From Paenalcaligenes sp021793095 (GTDB taxonomy: Bacteria; Pseudomonadota; Gammaproteobacteria; Burkholderiales; Burkholderiaceae_B), in assembly GCA_027317645.1 (NCBI GenBank), contig DAHVQS010000061.1, positions 1 through 9,917 of the forward strand: 9,917 nucleotides of DNA, written 5' to 3'. A program made the translations under genes and the position numbers. Below are positions 4,894-9,917 of this stretch, piece by piece; within the stretch, counting starts at the first letter, position 1, and the number at the start of each line of letters is the position of its first letter. The notes below the pieces were generated by a model, which searched no databases, was not told the origin of the DNA, and saw nothing but the letters and a program-made list of their open reading frames with translations.

Positions 4894-6652
4894 ACTGCGC
4901 TGCACCAACAGCATGGGTGGGCATCCCCTATCTGCCAATGGTGTGTTTCCCATGCGCTTTTCCCTTGGCCAGAGGCCGCAGAACCGTCCGCCCCAAGCTG
5001 TCGTCCGCTTTACGCATCAAAACTCGGCCACTTTGCTGCATGTCCAAGATCTAAACGTGCGCTACGGCGACAAAACGGTGGTTGAACCGATGAGCTTTAG
5101 TCTGAGCCCAGGCCAAACACTGGCCTTAGTGGGTGAGTCGGGTTCTGGTAAAACCTCTACGGCTCTGGCCCTTTGCGGATTGTTGCCACGCAACGCACAG
5201 GTCCGAGGAGCTGCCTACTACCAAGGCACAGACCTGTTGTCATTGCGCCCCGCTCAATTACGCACCTATCAAGGCAGCCAAATAGGCGTTATTTTTCAAG
5301 AACCCCTCAGCAGCCTTAACCCCGTCCTGCGCATCCACACCCAAATTGACGAAATACTTAAAACACATACCTCTTTGAATAAAAAGCAACGCAGGGAGCG
5401 GATAATACAGTGCTTGAAGCAGGTCGAATTACCCCACCCCGAAACGTTAATGCGTCAGTACCCACACCAACTATCCGGCGGTCAGCGGCAACGAGTGATG
5501 ATCGCCATGGCCATCGCCTGCGCGCCACGCCTGCTGGTAGCCGATGAGCCCACCACAGCATTAGATGTCCTCACCCAAAAAAGCATTTTGGATTTGCTGC
5601 AAAAAATACAGCGAGAATCCAATATGGCTATCCTGTTAATAAGCCATGATCTGGCCGTTGTGGCCGAGCGTAGTGACCATGTCCTCATCATGCATGAAGG
5701 ACACATTGTCGAACAAGGACCCACCGCGCAAGTATTAGCATCCCCACAAGCCAGCTATACTCGCCAATTAATTCAGGCCACCCTGCCCATTGAGCTCAAT
5801 TTGCATTATCAGCAATCAGAACCCGAGACGCGCAGGACAGAATCCACCCCGCCTCTTTTGCGCGTGCGCAATCTACATAAAAGCTTTTCCCAAAAAAATA
5901 AAATACAACGAGCAGTGGATGGGGTCAGTTTTGATTTATACGCTGGTGAGTCACTGGGCCTCGTCGGCGCCTCGGGCTGTGGCAAATCGACCCTGAGTCG
6001 CCTCATCATGAGGCTATACGATCCCGATGCAGGGGAAATCCATTTTCAAGGGCAGCCGCTATCAGCGCTCAAAGGGGCTTCTTTGCAAACACTACGACCA
6101 CGCATTCAAATGGTTTTTCAAGATCCCTATGGATCACTGAATCCACGCACCTCTGTGGGAAAACTATTTGATCAACTACAACGCCTACATTACCCCACCC
6201 GCAGCCGGGCAGAACGGTATCAGCACAGCTGCACCATGCTAGACGCCGTCCGTATGAGTAGTCAGAGTCTAGATCGTTATCCCCATGAGTTTTCTGGAGG
6301 CCAAAGGCAACGCATTGCCATTGCACGCGCCCTATTATTACAGCCCGAACTGCTCATCTGCGATGAACCAGTATCTGCCCTAGATGTTTCAATACAGGAA
6401 CGCATACTGGACCTCTTTGTTGGACTCAAAAAGGAATTCAACCTATCGTATTTATTTATATCGCATGATTTGGCGGTAGTGCGTTATATATCGGATCGCT
6501 TGCTGGTCATGCACGAGGGGAAAATTGTCGATACTCATCACTTTGAAAATGCCCAATGGTCAGCACCGCAGCACCCGTACACTCGGCGCCTGATGCAGGC
6601 TATCGCGCGTTTCCCCTTTTCATTAGCACCGCACTTAGAAAAGTCTTTTTAA
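4862..6652 (+). CDS. Double ABC ATPase of a Dpp/Opp-type importer (DppD-DppF fusion)
   Basis: This is a 596-residue protein with two complete ATP-binding cassettes, so one chain replaces the usual DppD and DppF pair, as in YejF and GsiA. First cassette: Walker A GESGSGKT (91-98), Q-loop FQEP (145-148), signature LSGGQ (204-208), Walker B LLVADE (224-229) and switch His262. Second cassette: GASGCGKST (369-377), FQDP (419-422), FSGGQ (477-481), LLICDE (497-502) and His534. Both look catalytically intact. The peptide-importer C-terminal extension appears after each half (ASPQASYTRQL at 293-303 and SAPQHPYTRRL at 567-577). The start at 4862 has GGGAG nine bases upstream (4848-4852) but gives about 55 residues before the first conserved strand (LLHVQDLNV at 58-66). 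The ATG at 4952 is an alternative with a poor ribosome site. Confidence 0.93.
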   Translation: MTALTPANVLKLRCTNSMGGHPLSANGVFPMRFSLGQRPQNRPPQAVVRFTHQNSATLLHVQDLNVRYGDKTVVEPMSFSLSPGQTLALVGESGSGKTSTALALCGLLPRNAQVRGAAYYQGTDLLSLRPAQLRTYQGSQIGVIFQEPLSSLNPVLRIHTQIDEILKTHTSLNKKQRRERIIQCLKQVELPHPETLMRQYPHQLSGGQRQRVMIAMAIACAPRLLVADEPTTALDVLTQKSILDLLQKIQRESNMAILLISHDLAVVAERSDHVLIMHEGHIVEQGPTAQVLASPQASYTRQLIQATLPIELNLHYQQSEPETRRTESTPPLLRVRNLHKSFSQKNKIQRAVDGVSFDLYAGESLGLVGASGCGKSTLSRLIMRLYDPDAGEIHFQGQPLSALKGASLQTLRPRIQMVFQDPYGSLNPRTSVGKLFDQLQRLHYPTRSRAERYQHSCTMLDAVRMSSQSLDRYPHEFSGGQRQRIAIARALLLQPELLICDEPVSALDVSIQERILDLFVGLKKEFNLSYLFISHDLAVVRYISDRLLVMHEGKIVDTHHFENAQWSAPQHPYTRRLMQAIARFPFSLAPHLEKSF

Positions 6653-6716
6653 AAAATAAATTGAAAATACAGCGGCTCGGCCGTGCGTCTCTAACCCAGC
6701 CACACAAGATTGAACC
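6653..6716. other. Short spacer before the oxidoreductase gene
   Basis: These 64 bases separate the ATPase stop from the oxidoreductase ATG. An A-rich start is followed by CGGCTCGGCCG (6672-6682), which can fold only a four-pair stem and has no T tail. No clear promoter or Shine-Dalgarno site is visible, so read-through from the transporter is the simplest reading. Confidence 0.45.
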
Positions 6717-8219
6717 ATGACATTGATACACTCCCTAAGCAATCTAGAAGAACAACTACACTACCATCTGTCCTTGCTGCGCCTACCCGAGCCCAACTGG
6801 CCCCCCGCCCGTACCCATCAAGGTCACGCCGTCTATGACGTTGTTATTGTGGGCGCTGGCATGTCTGGTGCCTGCGCGGCTGCTGCACTCAAACTACAGG
6901 GCATCCATAACATTGCGCTTTTTGATGCAGCGCCAGCACACCAAGAAGGACCTTGGGCCACCTTTGCGCGAATGGATACCCTGCGCTCACCCAAGGAATT
7001 AACCGGGCCCGCCCTGGGCATCCCGATGCTGACTTTTCAAGCATGGTACACCGCCCAACACGGAACACAGGCTTGGCAGGCCTTGGATCGCATTCCGCGT
7101 CTAGTGTGGCATGACTACCTACAGTGGTACACAAAAGTACTGCAATTGCCGGTCAATAATCAGCAGCAACTACTCAACATCGATGGCGTGCGTGATGAAA
7201 GGCTCGCTACCCCATTAGCACGTCTGCATTTTCAAGATGATCGCACCCAGGAAAAATATACTCGTTATGCGCGGCATGTGGTTTTGGCCCTAGGCATGAG
7301 CGGTTTTGGTGGGCCTAATATCCCTGCTTGGGCACAATCCTTGCCCAAGGAATGCTGGTACCACAGCAGTGAAGTTATCGATCCACAACGCTTTGGGGAC
7401 AAGCGTTTGGCCGTGGTTGGTGGGGGTGACTCTGCTTTGGATGCGGCGGCGACCGCTCTGGAACAGGGGGCCCAGCACGTTGATCTGTGCATCCGCGGTA
7501 AAGGCTATAGCCATATTAATTACTCAAAAGCCCTTAGCAGCTCGGGCTACCGAGCGGGCTATACCCATTTAAGCGCGGCCCAAAAATCTGCTTTATTGGG
7601 CTTTTTGGCCCAGCAGCCTACCCCACCATCGCGGGGTACCGTCGCCCGCATCATCGCCGCCGAGCAGCAACGTCCAGGCACACTGACCTTGCATTTTGAG
7701 CATGAGATTCAGCAAGCCCACGTCCAGCAAGACGAGCTGCTGCTAACAGGGCATGGCCCAGACCTCACTGCTGATCTCTTGATTTTGGCGACTGGCTATC
7801 GCACCGATCCTCGGATGCGCCCTGAGCTGCACGCGCTGTTACCGCATATACAATTTTACGAGGCCCATGCCCTCGCACCTGATGTCCCTGGCGAATCCGG
7901 CGTGATCCCCATCTTAAACCCAGACTTTTCTTTTCAAACGCGGCCCGATGCCGATTATCCCTTGGCAGCACAAATCCACTGCTTTATGCATGCCGCCATC
8001 CTCAGTGTGGGCCGCATCTGCGGCGACATCCCTGGCATTAGCCAAGGGGCCAACCAAATCGCCCAAGGCATTGCTGCCAAGCTATACCAAGCAGAATTTG
8101 ACCATGCGCTCACCACAGTGAAAAACTACGGCGAGCTAGAGGTCAGCGATGAGGCACTCCAACCGTTGTTGAATCTGGCACGCCCTGCAATAGTTGAGGA
8201 AAAACTATCTAAACACTAA
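6717..8219 (+). CDS. FAD/NAD(P)-dependent oxidoreductase (flavin monooxygenase-like)
   Basis: This is a 500-residue cytosolic flavoprotein with two Rossmann motifs. YDVVIVGAGMSGACAAAAL (40-58) binds the FAD ADP moiety; LAVVGGGDSALDAAATAL (231-248) binds NAD(P)H. LLILATGYRTDP (354-365) is the ATG motif typical of flavin-containing monooxygenase and N-hydroxylase relatives. Between them, GPWATFARMDTLRSPKELTG (78-97) and the Trp-rich segment 110-138 are characteristic of a bacterial group that I recognise but cannot assign a reaction. An unusual ~38-residue N-terminal leader precedes the first strand; it looks helical rather than like a signal peptide. The gene follows the transporter cassette by 64 bp on the same strand and ends four bases inside the convergent xseB. 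Its position suggests that it modifies the imported solute or a related metabolite; that is inference. No canonical ribosome site is seen before the ATG at 6717. Confidence 0.85.
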   Translation: MTLIHSLSNLEEQLHYHLSLLRLPEPNWPPARTHQGHAVYDVVIVGAGMSGACAAAALKLQGIHNIALFDAAPAHQEGPWATFARMDTLRSPKELTGPALGIPMLTFQAWYTAQHGTQAWQALDRIPRLVWHDYLQWYTKVLQLPVNNQQQLLNIDGVRDERLATPLARLHFQDDRTQEKYTRYARHVVLALGMSGFGGPNIPAWAQSLPKECWYHSSEVIDPQRFGDKRLAVVGGGDSALDAAATALEQGAQHVDLCIRGKGYSHINYSKALSSSGYRAGYTHLSAAQKSALLGFLAQQPTPPSRGTVARIIAAEQQRPGTLTLHFEHEIQQAHVQQDELLLTGHGPDLTADLLILATGYRTDPRMRPELHALLPHIQFYEAHALAPDVPGESGVIPILNPDFSFQTRPDADYPLAAQIHCFMHAAILSVGRICGDIPGISQGANQIAQGIAAKLYQAEFDHALTTVKNYGELEVSDEALQPLLNLARPAIVEEKLSKH

Positions 8220-8482
8220 AAAGGAATATCGTCGTCACTAGCCTCTGTACCCGTGGGCGCTGTGTCGGGCGTGGCGGTAAATTCATCATCTTGGACACGG
8301 CTAAAAGCTTGCTCCATCGCCTCCTCAACGGCATCAATACGCTCTTTGCACACGTTATACGCGCTGACTGACTCGGTGACAATCGTTAGCAGGTCGTCGA
8401 TGTTTGGCTCTTGCTGTGTGCGCAGCGTATCGGCATGCTTTTGCAAGGTGGCATAGGCCTGCTTAAATGTGGGTTGCGTCAT
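8216..8482 (-). CDS. xseB: Exodeoxyribonuclease VII small subunit with SSB-like C-terminal tip
   Basis: This is the 88-residue small subunit of exonuclease VII, which caps the large subunit and is needed for degradation of single-stranded DNA. The family core is FKQAYATLQKHADTLRTQ (6-23), then an acidic turn with IDDLLTIVTESVSAYNVCKERIDAVEEAM (28-56), the pattern of two long amphipathic helices seen in XseB. The start at 8482 has AGGAG seven bases upstream. It sits 47 bp downstream of xseA on the same strand, so the two form an operon. The oddity is the tail: after residue 60 the sequence becomes acidic and rich in Thr, Pro and Ala, and the protein ends exactly in DDDIPF (83-88), the C-terminal tip of E. 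coli SSB. The stop codon overlaps the convergent oxidoreductase gene by four bases (8216-8219). Confidence 0.9.
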   Translation of the reverse strand: MTQPTFKQAYATLQKHADTLRTQQEPNIDDLLTIVTESVSAYNVCKERIDAVEEAMEQAFSRVQDDEFTATPDTAPTGTEASDDDIPF

Positions 8483-8529
8483 TATTGGACTCCTATCATC
8501 TGCTGTTTGGAATATTTTTAAACAATACC
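8483..8529. other. xseA-xseB spacer
   Basis: This 47-bp gap within the exonuclease VII operon contains the AGGAG ribosome site of xseB (minus strand) and a short AT-rich stretch. I see no terminator or promoter that would uncouple the two genes. Confidence 0.5.
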
Positions 8530-9917
8530 TTAGCTATCCTGCGTATTTTGATCGTCTGAGGTGGTTTGCTTGATTTGGGTAACCTGGGCGTCCAGTAGCC
8601 CTTTTTTAAACTCAACTCTGATTGATTGGCCCAGCTGCGCGGTCGCAGGGTCCGTCATGATTTGACCCTGCTCATCGCGTATCAGGGCAAAGCCACGTTC
8701 AAGCGTTTTGGTGGGCCCCTGTCCAGCGATTTCACGAAACAATGCTTCGGCGTTATGGCGGGCAGTGCTCAGATAGCGTTGGCTTTCATGATGCACGTAC
8801 TGTAGGCAAGCCGTTATCTCGGATTGTGTGAGTCTAACCGCGCGCTGCGCCTCGCGCTGGATATGCTGCAAATGCTCTTCGATGTGCTCACGGCTACGAC
8901 GCACGATAAAGCCACTACTCAACATGGTGTTCTCTAATAAGCTATGACTACTGTGGCGCGCTCTTTCGAGCTGAGCATAAGCACTGCTGTGCACCTGAGT
9001 TAATAAGGCGGGGATGTGTCCGCGCATCGTTCTGAGCTGCTCGTGCGCCTGTTGGCGTGTGCTATCAATCTGTCTTTGTACCTCCTCACGCGCCTGCATC
9101 AACGCCTGGTTGGCATCAGCCCGTATGGTTGAAAAATTATGCTCGACCCTGCGGCTATAGCGATATAGGTACTGCTGTACCCCACGCTGAACTTGGGTGT
9201 AATTATCTTGAACCTCGGCAGCGCGTTGACGAATCACCTGCCAAATACCCCCAATCACCTTGCTTGGGGTATCAAAAGCCTGCTGAGCCACATCATCAAG
9301 CACCGTATGATCACGCTCATGGCCAATACCGGTATGCACGGGGATAGAGAGCTCACAGATGGTACGGGCGAGGTCATAATCATTGAGCCAGGCCAAATCA
9401 TTGACTGCCCCACCGCCACGGATGATCACCACAGCATCAAACGAGTCTGCCTGATGGGTGTTCAGCGCATTCACAAGCGCCTGGCGGATTTCCTGCGCGG
9501 CGCCCTCACCCTGGAACCGTGCATGTACATAGATAAACTCACACAGCCCAAACGCCTGCAAACGCTGGGCATCTGCCTGAAAGTCTCCAAGCCCCGCCGC
9601 CTGCTGTGGTGATACCACCAGCACGCGGTAATAATCCCATGGGCGAGGTAAGTCTTGGTTGGCAGCGAGCAAGCCCTCTTGTTTGAGGCGTTTAATAATC
9701 TCGCGTTTTTTGGCCTCGAGATCCCCTAGGGAGAACCTAAAATCAATATCATTGATAAATAGGCTAAAACCATATTGCGCGTGGAAAGAGGGGCGCGCGC
9801 GGACCAATAATTTAATCCCCGGAGCGAGCTGCATCCCGGTTTCACGCTCAAAGCGCGGTAATAGCGTGCGTGCGACATTGCCCCAAATAACTGCTCGCGC
9901 CTGAGCAATGACATTGG
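8530..9917 (-). CDS. xseA: Exodeoxyribonuclease VII large subunit (5' end outside window)
   Basis: 461 codons are visible and the frame stays open to the right edge, so the ATG at 9834 is internal. The visible N-terminal part, ARAVIWGNVARTLLPRFE then GIKLLVRARPSFHAQYGFSL, is the second half of the OB fold that binds single-stranded DNA. Next come GDLEAKKREI and VLVVSPQQAAGLGDFQAD. The nuclease core holds VIIRGGGAVNDLAWLNDYDLA (codons around 9435-9375) and HTGIGHERDHTVLDDVA (around 9333-9283); its Arg, His and Asp correspond to residues required in E. coli XseA. The usual GGGSLEDL reads GGGAVNDL here. A long Gln/Glu/Arg-rich coiled coil (roughly 9230-8700) follows, and the end contains TKTLERGFALIRDEQGQ, the C-terminal barrel motif. 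With the missing N terminus the protein would exceed the 456 residues of E. coli XseA. It is upstream of xseB in one operon. Confidence 0.93.
   Translation of the reverse strand, partial: NVIAQARAVIWGNVARTLLPRFERETGMQLAPGIKLLVRARPSFHAQYGFSLFINDIDFRFSLGDLEAKKREIIKRLKQEGLLAANQDLPRPWDYYRVLVVSPQQAAGLGDFQADAQRLQAFGLCEFIYVHARFQGEGAAQEIRQALVNALNTHQADSFDAVVIIRGGGAVNDLAWLNDYDLARTICELSIPVHTGIGHERDHTVLDDVAQQAFDTPSKVIGGIWQVIRQRAAEVQDNYTQVQRGVQQYLYRYSRRVEHNFSTIRADANQALMQAREEVQRQIDSTRQQAHEQLRTMRGHIPALLTQVHSSAYAQLERARHSSHSLLENTMLSSGFIVRRSREHIEEHLQHIQREAQRAVRLTQSEITACLQYVHHESQRYLSTARHNAEALFREIAGQGPTKTLERGFALIRDEQGQIMTDPATAQLGQSIRVEFKKGLLDAQVTQIKQTTSDDQNTQDS

Noticed and set aside
9193..9612. 139-residue plus-strand open frame opposite xseA
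   Set aside because: It is a shadow of the conserved nuclease core on the minus strand.
1..9917. CRISPR array, tRNA, rRNA, insertion sequence or prophage
   Set aside because: There are no regularly spaced repeats, no clover-leaf or rRNA sequence that I could recognise, and no transposase, integrase or phage proteins in any frame.

Overview
The window is a stretch of proteobacterial chromosome, most likely gamma- or beta-proteobacterial. Base composition is near half GC by eye, Shine-Dalgarno (SD) sites are classical AGGAG on several genes, and the proteins have Gram-negative periplasmic signal peptides. The exonuclease VII subunits are of a divergent kind that I associate from memory with Acinetobacter-like relatives, but I cannot fix the genus. 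No phage, insertion sequence, tRNA, rRNA or CRISPR is visible.

Layout. Positions 1-239 hold the 3' end of a calcineurin-like metallophosphoesterase gene (+). Convergent to it is a two-gene minus-strand unit: a TehB-like SAM methyltransferase (1667-1101), then a periplasmic protein of the cyclohexadienyl dehydratase (PheC)/amino-acid-binding fold (1065-289). A compact divergent control region (1668-1794) with an 18-bp direct repeat, a CATGCA dyad and overlapping promoter-like elements separates this unit from a plus-strand siderophore-type (FecB/CeuE-like) periplasmic binding protein (1795-2757). A 254-bp, partly AT-rich spacer with two inverted repeats follows. Then comes a plus-strand cassette: two Dpp/Opp-type permeases (3012-3998, 4003-4893), a double ATPase with DppD- and DppF-like halves in one chain (4862-6652), and an FAD/NAD(P)-dependent oxidoreductase (6717-8219). 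Convergent with a 4-bp overlap is the exonuclease VII pair xseB (8482-8216) and xseA (from beyond the right edge to 8530), both minus strand.

How the genes fit together. The central cassette looks like an inner-membrane importer for a peptide-, metal- or metallophore-like solute, coupled to a flavoenzyme that may process the substrate. It has no peptide/nickel-family binding protein in the window. The two binding-protein-fold genes that are present belong to other families and lack their own permeases. The xseA-xseB pair encodes the nuclease that degrades single-stranded DNA.

The most striking observation is that the small exonuclease VII subunit ends in a Pro/Thr/acidic tail terminating in DDDIPF, the same tip that single-stranded DNA-binding protein (SSB) uses to recruit partner proteins. 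Next are the symmetric control region at 1733-1805, and the 13-bp inverted repeat whose right arm ends one base before a permease start codon that has no visible ribosome-binding site.
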